DNA from: Capsicum annuum
Taxonomy: Eukaryota > Streptophyta > Magnoliopsida > Solanales > Solanaceae
Length of the DNA: 64,000 nucleotides
Direction: 5' to 3'
NCBI RefSeq assembly: GCF_002878395.1
Contig: NC_061114.1
Location: forward strand, 165,380,381-165,444,380
Positions 31,367 to 44,643 of the stretch are shown one piece after another. The notes under the pieces were generated by a model that saw nothing but the letters and a program-made list of their open reading frames with translations, made no database searches and was not told the DNA's origin. The first letter of the stretch is position 1. The number at the start of each line of letters is the position of its first letter. Made by a program: the position numbers and the translations under genes.

Positions 31367-34054
31367 TGTAACGACCCAAAATTACCTCCCGGGACGTCAC
31401 ACGACGCTTAGGGCTACAAATACACCCAAACTAACCCTTTGAGCCTATCACTCCACATAAAAACTCATTCAAGAAGGAATATACAAAACACTGGCACTGT
31501 CATGTCAAATAAAAGGAAATATGAAGGTAATACTCTGTCTAAACGACCACAATACTAGAAATCTCAACACAACCACAGTCTGATAACTAGTCTGACAAAG
31601 CCTCTACTATTCCATGAACTTGAGAGTCGTTGGGAAAGGTCCCCAATTGATTCAAACTGAACAGAAAGTAATGAGATAAACACTCAAGTATTGAAATATC
31701 TAAAGATAGGCCCTCGAACCATGAGGACTCACCACTGGAGAAATATAGACAAAAAGGTACCCGGGAATCACTGACGAGGCTGGGACGGAGCACCTGAACC
31801 TACATTATAAGACAATGTAGCACATAGACGTATATGTGGATCAGCACTTGGGAATGTACTGAGTATATGGGGGTGTATGCATTTACATAAATCAATATCA
31901 ATACTCTTTAATCAAATCATGTATGCAAATTGGAATGACTCACATGGCTTGAATAAGTCTAAAATGTAAAGCTCATAAATCATGTAGAATGAAGCATGTA
32001 ACACAAATCTCATGAGTCATGATACTTTGACTTTAAAATCTGTACTCTTCTCTTATTTTTATTACTCATAGACTAAAGGAAACTTTAAACAATACTTTCA
32101 ACTCATGCATATATCTCATGGGGGGTAAAATTTCTTTAATTCTCAAGAACTTATAACTCTTTTGAACTCAAAGACTTGGAACTCGGAATCATATAACTTT
32201 GGTTTTAAAACCACTGATCAACTCGTATTAGTAGAGAAAACTACTTCCTTCTTTGGAAAATACTCAAAGCAGTTCATTCATTTTAGAAAATATCTCATCC
32301 CAAACTTTAGGAAAAATATTCTATCTCAATGGAAAATACCTTTGTTTTAGGGAGGTTTTCTTAACCGACATAAACCATGCGAGCGACATGGAGTCCAATG
32401 TCTTATCCTCCTACGAAAGAAACCTCACATTGGGAAGAGGCATAAAACTCTTGCCAAGGAGTATAACCTCAACTCAGTGATCACTTATCTCAGCCTCTGC
32501 CTCAAACATCTCAGCCTCTGGCACAAAATCTCAAACCTATAGTGGCACATAGTTCTGGGGTAAGAAACCGTAGTAACTTACCCAACTCGGTGCTAAATAC
32601 TACTCCCTTTAGTTTATCTCACTCATCTCATGAAAACCACTATCAAAATAATCTTATGGTTCATAAGAACCCAACAATAGAATCTGTAACCTCGTGTGGT
32701 AGAGTGGATTTCAAAAATCTATGAGTATTAGGTCAAAACATTTCTCAATAATCTCAAAATACTCAAATCATGGGTGCTTATAGCACAATAGTTCATAAAA
32801 TTGCAAGTCATAAGTAGGGCTCAATGACCCATAATTCAATCTCAAGTTAAAACTCATCATAATGCATAATAGATAGCATAAGATTCATAATTCATGTAGA
32901 AATCTAGAAGTTATAGCAATTTGTCTCAAAATATCAACATACTCATATACTTCAATATTTCAAACATTGCAACTATTAACTTCTCAAGGATTAAAATCAT
33001 GGGGTATAAACCCAGCTTTAATTTCTCAAGAAAACATGTAAAAATTATGCCATTAGACTCTCAATTCATTGGTAACATCAAAAGTTTGCAACCAATAACA
33101 ATGGGTGAAAAACCCCAATTTAATTTTATGTAAAACCTCATAAATTGCAGAAAATTGTAGTTTAAATAAGCCTTTGGGCACAAGAGTTAAAGGATTACCC
33201 TTGTTCAAAACCCCACATACCTTGAATTTGAAGCTTTGGATGAATTCTCTCTTTTGGTTCTCTATTCGTACTCTTCAATGATGGTTCTTGATGCCTTTGA
33301 CTTTAGAACCTTGAATCTAGACTCAATTTAGAAAATCTATAGTGAATCCTTGAGATTCTTAGAAGAGGATCTAGATGCTTAGGGTTTTTGGTTGGGGAAA
33401 TTGTGAGAAAATCTCATATGATGCTTGTAGTGGCCCTAAATTATGATGTTTTCATAGTTTAAGAGGCTTGGAAAAAGTCCAAAGTGCCCTTTTTGACTTC
33501 TGTATGAAGTTAGAAAAATTGAACTGGGAACTCAATTTTATGGGCCACTGCGACGTGCCACTATCGCGGTGCTCACTGGAAATTGACAAATGGGAATCTG
33601 GGAGTCACCACGATGCGGAGCCATCGCGTTGTCCCACTGGTTGGGATCTGGAACTTTAGTGCGATGCGTCACAATCGCGCTAGGCCACTGAAAATTGACT
33701 ATTGAGAAATTGGGGTCCTTCGCGACGCGCCACTATCGCGGAGTTCCACTAAAATTTGACAATTGTCAAATAGACCCTCTCCGCGATGCACCAAGCACTA
33801 AAATGACGTTGTTTTACGACTAGGACTTAAATTAGCCATAACTTTTTGCCCGGATATCAGATTTGGGCGAATCTTATATGGATCGAAAGCTTATCAAATT
33901 TCCCATGTGATAAAAAGTCGAAATTAGGGAAATTCTATATGGTTAACACGATACTCACTTTGAAAGTCACTTCTCAATTTTTTAGGGCCGGAATTACGCC
34001 TCACTTGACATGCCCTAAGGCTTATTCTATGAGGAAATTTTACGGGGTCTTACA
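31367..34054 (-). repeat. Solo LTR of the element A family
   Basis: It starts tgtaacgaccc and ends ggtcttaca (TG...CA), about 2,690 bp. It aligns with both element A LTRs (shared atactggcactgtcatgtca, gataactagtctgacaaagc, ctcaccactggagaaa, tcttgccaaggagtataacc), but neither gag-pol, PBS nor PPT adjoins it. The 5-base flanks, atctc on the left and agctc on the right, agree at 4 of 5 positions, as a slightly mutated target duplication would. Its GC island (33545-33800) uses gcgacgcgccactatcgcg units rather than gacggtccgtc. Confidence 0.8.
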
Positions 34055-36345
34055 AGCTCACCAACCACAACTTGGTGTCCTTTTCTCCTACTAAGGAGGT
34101 CTATGAGCTAGAGTATCTATACCTACGACATGAAACATAGTGTCCCCCATGAAGGACATCAGTACAAAAGAATGTACTCTATGTGTAAGGCTTAAAATGA
34201 GCATAGCTAAAATAAGAGCTCCATAAAATCAGGTTTCAATATAAAATTGTATAGATAATATAAAGGACCACCTTTACTTGAACTTGTGTGATCACATACA
34301 TTAAATTCTTTTATTTACTTTATAAACTTTATAACACCTGTGATAAATTCTTTTATTTACTTTATAAACTTTATAACACCTGTGATATAAATAACCAACT
34401 GATCAGTGATAAAAGAGGATGACCCATGCTAGGCATTTTAACCCCTAGAATATGGTCCTCATAAATACATAAATTGGGATCAAACCACGCTAGGAATTTC
34501 TTTCAACCCTAGGATACTACCTAAAATATTTTGATCGACTCATTATAGGTGTTCCTTAAAACCCTGGGACACCACCCATCAATATACAAAGTCATCTTAC
34601 TTTAATATTTTTATCTACAAGATTGTTATTTTTGAGGTCATGACATTATTAAGTTTAGAACTTTGGACCAGTAGTAAAAGACATACAAACATGCATTTGA
34701 TGTAGTAAAAATAATATTTGAAGCAACAATAACAATAATATAACACTTAGGAGCTTAAATAGTACAATGGACCATGTCCGACAAAAAGAAGAACTCATGA
34801 AGCTTGTTGTTGGAAATACCTTTTCCAAATAAGTATGTAGAAGAGTAAATATGCAGATATAGTCATAAATATATTTTGGAGTACTTTCACACACTAAGGA
34901 GTGGGAACCAAGTCGTTAACAATATTAGAGGTTGTATGCTGCCATTACGTATCATTTGAAAGAAAAAACACTTAGGAAGATCACTTTGTAACATAAAAGT
35001 TAGTTTCATGCCAAAGAGTATGGTATCAGGAAGACTTCGATACTTTGTTGCACAACCACGACAGCATGCCAAATTAAATTTTAACGAACATGAAACACAA
35101 AAGCTAAACATGGAGTTTAATGTATTCAGCCCATCGAGGGAACCCAATATACCTTGCCAAGGTATAAGGCATGATTGGTGTGATCACTTAACTAAGACCA
35201 TTTAGAAAAATATAATACCTATGGTGTCACATAGTTCTAGGACTTGGGTATGATGAACCAATGATAGCTTAAAGCTTGTGCAACTGATTCTATACCAGTC
35301 GATTCAATTGTTCAACTACATTGGAAAAACTTACTATTATGTCTATGTAAGGGGACCAACTTCCTTTTTTCTTAAAGGGGGTTTTCCATAATTGCACACA
35401 TGAGGGGTTATTTCTTGGTTTCATCCAATACTCCCAAAACCATACTGTATGAAATTATCATGAAAATAAGCATGAAGCAAACTTGTAAGTAACTGATGAG
35501 CGGAATCCTGATATGCTAAAGTTTAATAGTCATGCCTCTATTACTGTTTTTATACAATTTTACATAATACATGGGTATTTCATGATAAACTAATATAATA
35601 AGGTCATATCATATTAAAACCATGGGGTTCATGCTAAATCATCGAAGTTCAAGTAATTTTATGTTTCTAAAAAATTAAAATCATAAGGAACAAAACAATA
35701 ATGGAGTAAAATTGAAATCACGAAGTGGGTATTAACCCTATACTTGGACTTAGGAATTTTCTCAATTTGAAAATCTAAATTTAGGGGTACAAGGATGGAA
35801 AGAGGTCCATGTTAAATCCCTACATACCTGAACTTAAGGATTTCTTGAGAAAGTTCTTGAGCGAGCTTTTAGCTTGAATTTGAAACCCCTTTTATTATTT
35901 CTTTGGAACCTTAAGAAGAAGGATGCTTTTGATTTGTCTCTAAGTTCTTGGGATGACTTTTGGCGTTAAAATGGGTTTGGGGAGGTTACATGTGGATATA
36001 AGGATAACATTTCCCTTATTTTTTAAAGTAGAAGCAGAACTTTAATGCCTGACAAGGGGGTGTGCTACACATACCCTATTTCTCAGGACTCTAATATGCC
36101 CCACACGTCCTATTATGAATCACCCTATGGTGCCCCACACGACCTATCACACGGGCTAAATAGGGACCAACTAAGGTCCCCATGTGTGGTGCACGACCTT
36201 TTATTTTGGTCCATGACGTTCATTTCCAACCCAAAACTTACCCCAAACATTTTCCAACTTTTTAGTGGTCAAATGACCTTATTTTATGACCTTAAACACA
36301 TATAAAACCCACTATGAACATGCATGAGCTTTGAGGGTGTTATAA
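34055..36345 (-). repeat. LTR of a related gypsy family, interrupted by the solo LTR
   Basis: Similarity to the A-family LTR is clear in the middle (accttgccaaggtataagg, tgtgatcacttaactaagac, tatggtgtcacatagttcta near 35150-35240) but low elsewhere. The right end (gggtgttata, about 36345) looks like a mutated TTACA-type end. The left part is missing or lies beyond the solo LTR. A C-rich gtgccccacacgacc repeat (36090-36190) occupies the place of the GC island of element A LTRs. Open frames here are chance. Confidence 0.6.
34303..34386 (+). repeat. Perfect 42-bp tandem duplication
   Basis: The unit starting aaattcttttatttactt and ending taacacctgtgat occupies 34303-34344 and 34345-34386 with no mismatch. 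The host LTR is heavily diverged, so the duplication is much younger than the LTR. Confidence 0.9.
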
Positions 36346-37129
36346 TACCCTAAAAGGTTATAGGAGAGTAGTATAATTATGACACACATACTAGTAGGTA
36401 CCATTAACTGGCCAGGGTTAAATCACATAAACATAATATAGAAATCAAGGATCTAACATACATAGAAATAAACCAATTAAGTTCTTAGTTCCATATCCTA
36501 TATAACCGCTCTTTTACATCATTCTCTCCATCCTCAACATATACTAGTCAACTCATTTTGTAAAGATAAATACAATTGATACCTGCAGTTTCTTAGTATA
36601 TCTCACTAACCACTGGTTTCATGATACATCAATAATTACTCACCTCTTTTCCTCATTCCATAAATGTGCATTGTTTACTAGATCTCCAACCTATTTCTAT
36701 ATATGGGTGCACACAATTTTAGCAACAAGGATGAGTATACAATTGATCACTAGCCACAGACTTCTCCACCTTCACCTTCCATCACCTAGTGCATTTCAAG
36801 TCAATTGTTCAATCAATATCGCCTAACACCAAGATAGCAAATTTATAAATCATTAATATCAATTAAGCATAGCCAGTTCAATTTACTTGTAGCAAACAAG
36901 GGTAGGTATAACCAATTAAGCTTGCCATCTAAGACATCCATGATATAACATCAAGGAAATTTTAAATGCAAATTGAGTCACTTATGTATCAACACCCCTA
37001 TTACGAAAATTATACTCAAACTAACCATAAGCAAGGCAATTATTCCCAACTTAACTTTACTTTTTATTCACTAAGACTTCACTATCTTATCAGTACCTAA
37101 ATGGTCAATACATATAAGGAATACAAATG

Positions 37130-37455
37130 TAATATTAACACTGCCGGTCCACACAAGGAACCAAAGAATAATAGAAAATAATCAATACACAAAAGGAATC
37201 ACACTGCACAAGGATCCAAATATAATTTCTAATAATTGGAATACACAAGGATCCAAATATAATATTAAATATCAATTTTTTTAAAAATATAATATCAAAT
37301 TACCGAACCACACAAGAATCCAAGGATAATATCAAATAATCAGACCATACGAAAATTCCAATATAATATCAAATAACCAGACTGTACAAGGATCCAAATA
37401 TTATATCAATTAATCAGACAATTCAAAGTTATAAATATAATATCAAATGAATAAA
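37130..37455. repeat. Degenerate tandem array with a roughly 45-bp unit
   Basis: Seven or eight loose units share cacaaggatccaaatataat followed by atcaaataatcagac (clear copies near 37205, 37250, 37310, 37345, 37385 and 37430). Unit length and sequence drift, so this is not a CRISPR array. It lies in the non-coding interior of element F. Confidence 0.65.
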
Positions 37456-40400
37456 TTGGTCCTCTCAAGGAAATATCAAATTCTCTAGTCATAGTGTACA
37501 CATATGTAATGGGACTTATGGCCGCCTACTAGCTATGACCTACACGGGACAAGCTATGTCTATGTACCAAACACAGAAGATAACTATTTTCTATGACACC
37601 CTTATTCCAAATAAAGTGTTATGCCACCATCATTTCAATGAACCACCCTCATACCACCTTATTTACCAATCTAAAACATCAACCATGCGTGCAACGTTTG
37701 TTTTCTCATAATATCAAATGAAGTACAATCACAAGTATAATTTATCAAGTAAATTCATGTCTAACAACTCTTGTATAACAATTACTAGTTATTATTACAT
37801 TATCTACAACATATTCCAAGGATAAGTCAATAGATTATTATATCAAACATTAGAAAAAAACAAATCCTCAACAACAATATATTTGAAGGTCAAGCAACAT
37901 ACAATCAGAAAGAGCATATACATAATTAATTGGGTCTAAACTCTATTTTTTATGATACACGCATGAGTTTATATAAATTTGTACTAGTTTTTTCACTTGA
38001 TTACCATTCAATCCTTACCACACACCATTATTCATCAACTTCTGTACCTATTACACTACCACAATCATACATATTTAATTGGAACCCAATTTACTCTACA
38101 AATTTCATCTTATTACTATTACATAGTTGGCCAATCTTTAATTATTTATAACCATGATTACTTATGACTAGAACAACATTGAATAACATCATAATTAGCA
38201 TAAAAAGCATATCAACAATAGTAAACAACACTGAAGTTGCATAATTTAGTCTATTTGTATAGGATTAATTCATATTGACATTAATTTCTTGGTTTAGTCT
38301 ATCTAAACACCATGTCTGCAAACCTAAACATGAAATCTCCCATCAATATATATCACAATTATTCTTTCTAAACTTTAATCCACTACTCAAATAAACCTAG
38401 CCTACCTAGGCTCTATGTTTCTTCTGTAGAAAGCATGAATATTTACTTATTGGTCTGGTTCTAGCAATCCCGATGAAGATTCCATAGGTACTCTTTCTTT
38501 TCCTTCACATTCCAAATGCTCAACCATCTCAACAAATAATTTTCACCCTCGACCTTAGAAAATCACCCCTCTAAGGTTGTGGAATAAGATTTTGGATTTT
38601 AGGACCTGAAACTCAGAAAAATTAGCCATATAAACAACCCTAGGGTCACTACAATAGCTTGAATCCTATTGTAGTAGCCCCTATTTATCAACCTAATCCC
38701 GTTGTAGTGGCCTCAACTTTTTATCATAGACAATATTTAGTAAACGACCATAATATTTTATTTTAAAAGAAAATTAACTCATGATTAGTGGCATTGGACA
38801 GAAGACTCAAAGATATTAATTTTATAGGTGTTGGAACATCTAACTATTTATATGTTAGAAGGGGTGCTCGTTTGAAATTGACCATATTTCAAACTTAGAT
38901 TGAAACTCAATCAGTAATGATACTTTTAATTCAACTTTATGATAGGGGTTTCGTATGATCTTAGTTCATACCTAAATAACTCCCACACTATAGAATTAGT
39001 CTTAGTACTTATGAACAAATTATTGGATTCAGGTTTATCTACACACATCAGAAAACTCAAATCTTAGCCTGAAAGATTAAGGTAGTACAATGAACAAAGT
39101 AATTCCTATTAGACTCAAATTCATATCAAAAAATAAAAATAAAAATTTTCACACCTTTACCATAGATAATTCAGTAATAATGGAAGGGTTCATTATATTA
39201 GATACCAATTTATCATCCATTCATTCTCGAACAAACATTGGGTAAAAAAAAGCATGAGGTCAGTACTAGAGAGACATTACTTTTAGTGTTATTTATATTG
39301 CTTCCTTATTTACCCACTTTCTATCTCTTGTTAACTAAATAATATTTTATACTTGGCCTTTCTATCAAGGATTTTTAAGACAAGAAGATACTTATCCAAA
39401 ACCTTACACATGAATCAAATTATTTCTTTCATGATTTCCAAACTTGTAAAAGAATATATTTATGCAAGTCCTTATTAAGAATCTAGAAATAAGAGAAAAT
39501 AGACCTTGTGAGATGCCATGACTTGTACTATCCAATCCTTAGAAAGAGACCATGAAACAAAAAGAAGGAGAGAATCACTCCCTTACAGTAGTTTACAAAT
39601 GAACCCTTAAGTTTTGATGAAATGACATCTAAACTCAGTTAACTAACTATACATAACCCCAGTCCCGCTAAGGTGACCTGGTTCACATTGTAGAAACAAT
39701 GATGTAGTGTAATCCATCTACTATAACAGCCTGACCAATAATGAAACCTCTACTGTAGCAACCCATATTCCTCTATAGCAAGCTCACTGCAACAACCCTC
39801 ATTTCTACCGTAATAATATCTAGGCAGAAACTTAGGATGGTTCTAGCTTAATCTCTTTCTTACAACACTCTCCATATTCTAACAAAAAAGAAAAACCCTC
39901 TACAATAACCCCTATAAATAGAGTTTTCCAAATTTGTTAGCCATTCCAAAACTTCCTACTAAACTCGATATCAATTGAATACCCCTCAATAACCTCATTA
40001 CCATCAATCACCACACCCTCCTCCACAATTTAACATTTAACCATACAATACCAGATTTTTAACCAAAACTACTCTACTTCAAGGTTCATTATTTTCAAAC
40101 TAAAGAAAAGCCTAGTAGGATATTTATGCACTATGTCATAACTTATGATAGTTATGTATCCCCAACAATCATTCGTACACAAATGAACCAATTCATAGAT
40201 TATCATACCAGGACATGCTATAGTCATTTAGCTTCACAATAAGAATGTGGTTAGTCAAATTTCCTACTCAAAATACCTCAACCACTTAATTAGCAATACC
40301 AACCAAGTACTATCATATAATAAGGCAAAATCAATCATAATATATAATAAATCACTTATCTTTTTCCATTTAGGGTCATTTTTAAATTGTTATGAGTGTA

Positions 40401-41438
40401 ATTAAGCCATTTGATTTTGCATTATCACCATCTTAGGTATTGCTATCCTCTAAGGTTGTCATGTATCAACTAGTTATATAGGATGTATAAATTCACAATT
40501 CAGCAAAGGTTAAGTAAACAATTAATTGTTTTTCTCATTGTTCCCTTAATTGACGAATCATGATTAAACCTAGTGCCATAAAACCACTAACCCAATATTC
40601 ATCAATGACAAACATTTCACTATCTAATTAGGCCACCCCTATATCACTATCTCCAATTAAGATATACAAGGTCATCATATTTAGCAATGTATAATGGTAG
40701 ATCTATTTTTATTTCTACCTTACCACATTGTCATTATGGGTTACATTAGCTCTTCAACACCTCAAAGAATGGTTCAAATATTATAAGCATATAAGTAGGG
40801 TCAAACATTAATCAATCAATTACTTTTCACATTTAGAATTCAATCAACAAGTCATTTTGTTAATCAACATATGTGTGACAAGTTTTACTAATAAGCAGCC
40901 ATAATTACCATATTCATGAATACAAAGGAACCTAGTTTCACTATAATCTCATGATTTACTCATCATACGTTATCATGAAAATGCAAGTAGTTTACTCAAG
41001 AAATAGTCAAAACCACCTAGTCAAACAATAGTTGACATTTAAATATGTATGTTACCTAAAATAGATAACAACACACAAATCAGTCATTTAGCTTATCAAC
41101 ACATCATATCTTATCAACCATGTAATTCAAATTTTATGCCAAGGGCTACTTTATACACCCTCTCAACCAACCTTCTCTTATTATTATCTAATTTATGTAA
41201 TTAATTTACAATTGCCAAGAAAGTCACACAATTACAACCATTCATCAAAGAATTCATATAGCATATGTCAATACAAAAATTCAGAGCTATTTATGTAATT
41301 TTCATATTATTATCTATCAATATGCCATATTACCATTGAATCGACTAACAACACCTAACATCACAAAGTCATAATCAATCAATCAACACCAAGTGATTAC
41401 AAAAATTAGTTACTTACGCATTAATGTGACTCTTATCA

Positions 41439-41608
41439 CTAGATACCAATTGGAACCAATAATATTCCAGTTGAAAAATCACCAAGATACTAATTAAAAC
41501 TAGCTAGATACCAACTAAATTCATCTAGGTTCTAATTAGAACAGACTAGATACTAATTAAATTCATTGAGATACTAATTGGAATCAACTAGGTTCCATTT
41601 GAACTCAA
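41439..41608. repeat. 21-bp minisatellite beside the element F PBS
   Basis: Exact 21-base steps from 41483 on give six units (41483, 41504, 41525, 41546, 41567 and 41588), such as ctagataccaactaaattc and ctagatactaattaaattc. A further unit lies at 41439-41459, and a 23-bp degenerate one between. On the minus strand each unit contains ttggtatctag or ttagtatctag, close to the first bases of the PBS (ttggtatcaaagc) about 130 bases away. Stops occur in all frames, so it is not coding. Confidence 0.8.
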
Positions 41609-41733
41609 CCCAATACACTATTGACCAAAACTGCATGACATAGCTTCATGAGGATTTGATGTGGATGTCTACAAACCAATCCATAGGACTCTACTTGATA
41701 TTTTCTATTATACATGTGAGACTAGTAACCTAA

Positions 41734-41746
41734 GCTTTGATACCAA
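41734..41746 (-). promoter_or_regulatory. Element F primer binding site
   Basis: The minus strand reads ttggtatcaaagc one base inside the LTR end, matching the initiator tRNA-Met site ttggtatcagagc except for one base. It shows that the retroelement interior lies to the left of 41748. Confidence 0.8.
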
Positions 41747-41747
41747 G

Positions 41748-44643
41748 TGATATGACCCAACTAAGAGGATCATGCAGATGCCTACTCTATTCTAACTAGA
41801 CAAGAGAAACCTTACTATCTATCCAAATTACAAACAGAAGTATTTAAACAAAATTTTTCAAACTATCAAAATCTATTTCATATTATAATTTTTTTCAAGA
41901 TACAATAAAAATATTTTTTACCAAGACCTAGTCTAGACATGTAAAATAACATGACCCAAAATTTAGGCCATGTCGTATGGGTACCTCAAGATCGTATGAA
42001 TCGAAGGTCACCTCGATAACCTAATAACCTACTTCGGAGTCAAAGGAAATCCAAGTCACATATCAAGAGAGCAGAACAACAACGTAAGTGAATATTAGAT
42101 TTAATAATAATAATAATAACTATACCCAAGCCCACGGTTGTTCATAATACCTCTATACAAAGTCAAAGTTAGAAAATATACATGTCAGGAAAAGCCCCCA
42201 ACTATAGCCAAACCAAGTCTAAAATACACAAAGTGTAAAGATATGAGGCCAAGAGATGACTTCTTCTGGACTAAGGAAGCTTACCACTTCAAGTCAAAGC
42301 ACGAAGCACCTCGATGGTCTAATCACTGCGTGGGAAAAAAAGGTACTTCTATCTCTATGTCATATGGGGATGTAGCATTCGAAGATGATTAGCAGTTGGA
42401 ACGCTAGCATATAACTTAAGGATAAGTGATAGAATACTTCATCAACCAAATAGCAAGTCAATACATCACATTTTATCACTTTTATGCACTTATTCATACA
42501 TATAGATATGTCACATGCAAATAAAGATATCAAGGCTCATCATCCTTCTCAAACCTATACCCACACACATATATATATACTCAATAATGATCACATTAGG
42601 CCATACGGGAATAAGGTTTAGCATGCATTCTCAAATCATTCAATCGTGAGGCATAAAGTGGAGGACTCTACATTCCACACTTAGGATTAAATCATTCTCA
42701 TTAGGCTTAGAGCTTTAACCACATACACACATTCTTAGAAAAAATACCTCTACCTTGGGTACACTTACTAAGCAAAGGGACTGTATCCATATAGTTGTTT
42801 ATCAAAACAAGGACACTACCCATAATCATAATCAAGGAGGCATGGAATTCTAATAATATGATCACACCTTCAACTAGACATAGAACTCTAATCATATTTT
42901 ATTGGCCATGGAACTTTAATCATGAGATAGAACTATAATTATGAGCCATCATATTTGATTGGCTATGGAACTATAATCACGAGATTGAACTTTAATCATA
43001 AGCCATCATATTTAATTGTTTATGGAACTTAAATCATGAAATAAAACTTTAATCACGATCCATCATATCAACGTGGTCATAGATTAACACATTTCATGGG
43101 TAACCACATCAACACAATACCAATTAATAACTATTCATACACAAAGGAGCCATTACCTCCATTGAAGGCACAAACTAGCCTATTACATGCTTAACAAGGT
43201 TATTCTCAATCATTTCCAAGAATTCACAATCATTATTACTCAATACATGGCCAAAAATTCCTTAACCAACCATCTACAAGTATTCACATCCATTTAGGCA
43301 TTATCATGACTCATTCATATTCACTAGACTATTTCCCTAGATACACAGTTGGTCTTCATGAGACCATTCACCCACTCATCATATTAATAAGACAAATGCC
43401 TTGATATAACACAATATTTATCACATCTACAGTCACCATGACCTATACAAACTTTCATATTTCATTAACAAGCTTACACAACCTTTTCACTATATTTAGG
43501 CTTAACATACACATCAAGTTTGTTTTAATGTTTTGGGTTTCAACCCCTTGTTAGCCATTAAACCAACAATGTCATCATTAAGAAGTACATGGATTACAAT
43601 ACCTTTAACAAAATTATTATCAAACATTTACCATTTATACTCATTAGGTCATTGCTCTAGCTCTACATGTTACTAACATAGTACTAGATAATTCACTTAG
43701 ACATTTTCACAAACACCTTATGTGCATACTTATAAGAAGGTTATTTTTATAGTAGATATCATCAAGATAAGGGTTACTCAAAACTATCATATTAAACAAC
43801 ATACCCCAAGAATCCACATATTCAATCCGCCATTAATAATATGTATCAACATAAGTATAAATGAGAACCATCATTATTCATTTTTAGGTAGCAAAACTCT
43901 TTTCATTTGATTCAAAGTCACCATGTACACTTACTAATCCAAGTGTGAAATACATGGTTTTAGAGTTATTTAAATAGGGAAAGAGATACATGGTTTAAAA
44001 AAGATGATACATCAACAATCTTAACTCTTTTTTGCCACTAGAAGACCAGTCTTGAAACCCTAGCCTCCAATCTTCCAAAGATGAGGTTGAGAGAGTATTT
44101 TAGGGTGTTTAAGTCTTGTAAAATAAAGACTTAGGAGGATACTATACCTTATATAGTAAGATATTTAAGGGTTTTAAACATGGATAATTACCCGAAGGTC
44201 CTTGGTTAAAAGTTGGAAAGCCTACATGTGTAGGGGTATGACTCCCCCATGTGGATCACTTGAAAATCATTACCTAGGTTACGAGTTAGGATAGGTCAAA
44301 AACACTATTGTGGGTATGAAAAATCACCTTTGAGTTATAAACAAAGGGTATGACTCAACCCCTAACTCATAAGCTTCATCCGCAACCAAAATAGTCCACT
44401 CTAAGTTAGGTTTTCACTCCATATGGTTGAGTAGTATACGACTCATATGCATGGTGACGACCAAGGGATGGCCTTTTCATATAGGAGACAGTATACTACC
44501 TTAACATATTGCTCAAGGTACAAAAGAGGGGGTGATAAGGCTACGAGTAATGACCAAGGGTATGACTTAAGCCCTCCAACCGTATCCACCCCAGAGATAT
44601 CAAAAGGTGTTGATTTTTAATGGTTCAAAGTCCTGGTGTTCCA
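41748..44643 (-). repeat. Element F LTR, 2,896 bp
   Basis: It begins tgatatgaccc next to the PBS and ends ggtgttcca (TG...CA). To its right is a pyrimidine run (cttcttccacacttggg), which on the minus strand is a polypurine tract, the mark of a 3' LTR. So the same LTR has a 5'-type neighbour on one side and a 3'-type neighbour on the other. Wording such as ggccatacgggaataaggtt and aaaagaaacccta-like leader patches shows kinship with LTRs of the B/C family but at low identity. It has no coding. Confidence 0.7.
42904..43074. repeat. 57-bp tandem repeat, three copies, in the F LTR
   Basis: Units at 42904, 42961 and 43018 are each 57 bases: ggccatggaactttaatc, then gagatagaactataatt and gagccatcatatttgatt. 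Within each unit gaacttta-atcatgaga occurs twice, so the array has a half-unit substructure. A partial unit precedes it (catagaactctaatcatat). Confidence 0.85.

Larger units (their letters stand above)
36346..41747 (-). mobile_element. Element F internal region, no coding (LARD-like)
   Basis: About 5.4 kb lie between the related LTR on the left and the F LTR on the right. A PBS at its right end shows it is internal sequence of a minus-strand retroelement. I searched both strands by eye for gag, protease, RT, RNase H and integrase blocks that are easy to find in A-D and saw none; the longest open frames are short and low in complexity. The first 350 bases (36370-36720) reappear at 45080-45440. 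It carries two tandem arrays listed separately. This fits a large retrotransposon derivative with a non-coding interior, or an element decayed past recognition. Confidence 0.5.

Noticed and set aside
36045..36305. An 86-codon gene in the LTR at 34-36 kb
   Set aside because: The frame consists of LTR sequence with a C-rich repeated gtgccccacacgacc motif and has no relatives I can recognise.
37130..37455. A CRISPR-like array of repeats and spacers
   Set aside because: Unit lengths drift, repeats are poorly conserved, there are no cas genes and this is plant nuclear DNA.
42138..42392. An 84-codon gene in the F LTR
   Set aside because: It lies within LTR sequence, lacks recognisable domains and is similar in position to leader text of other LTRs.
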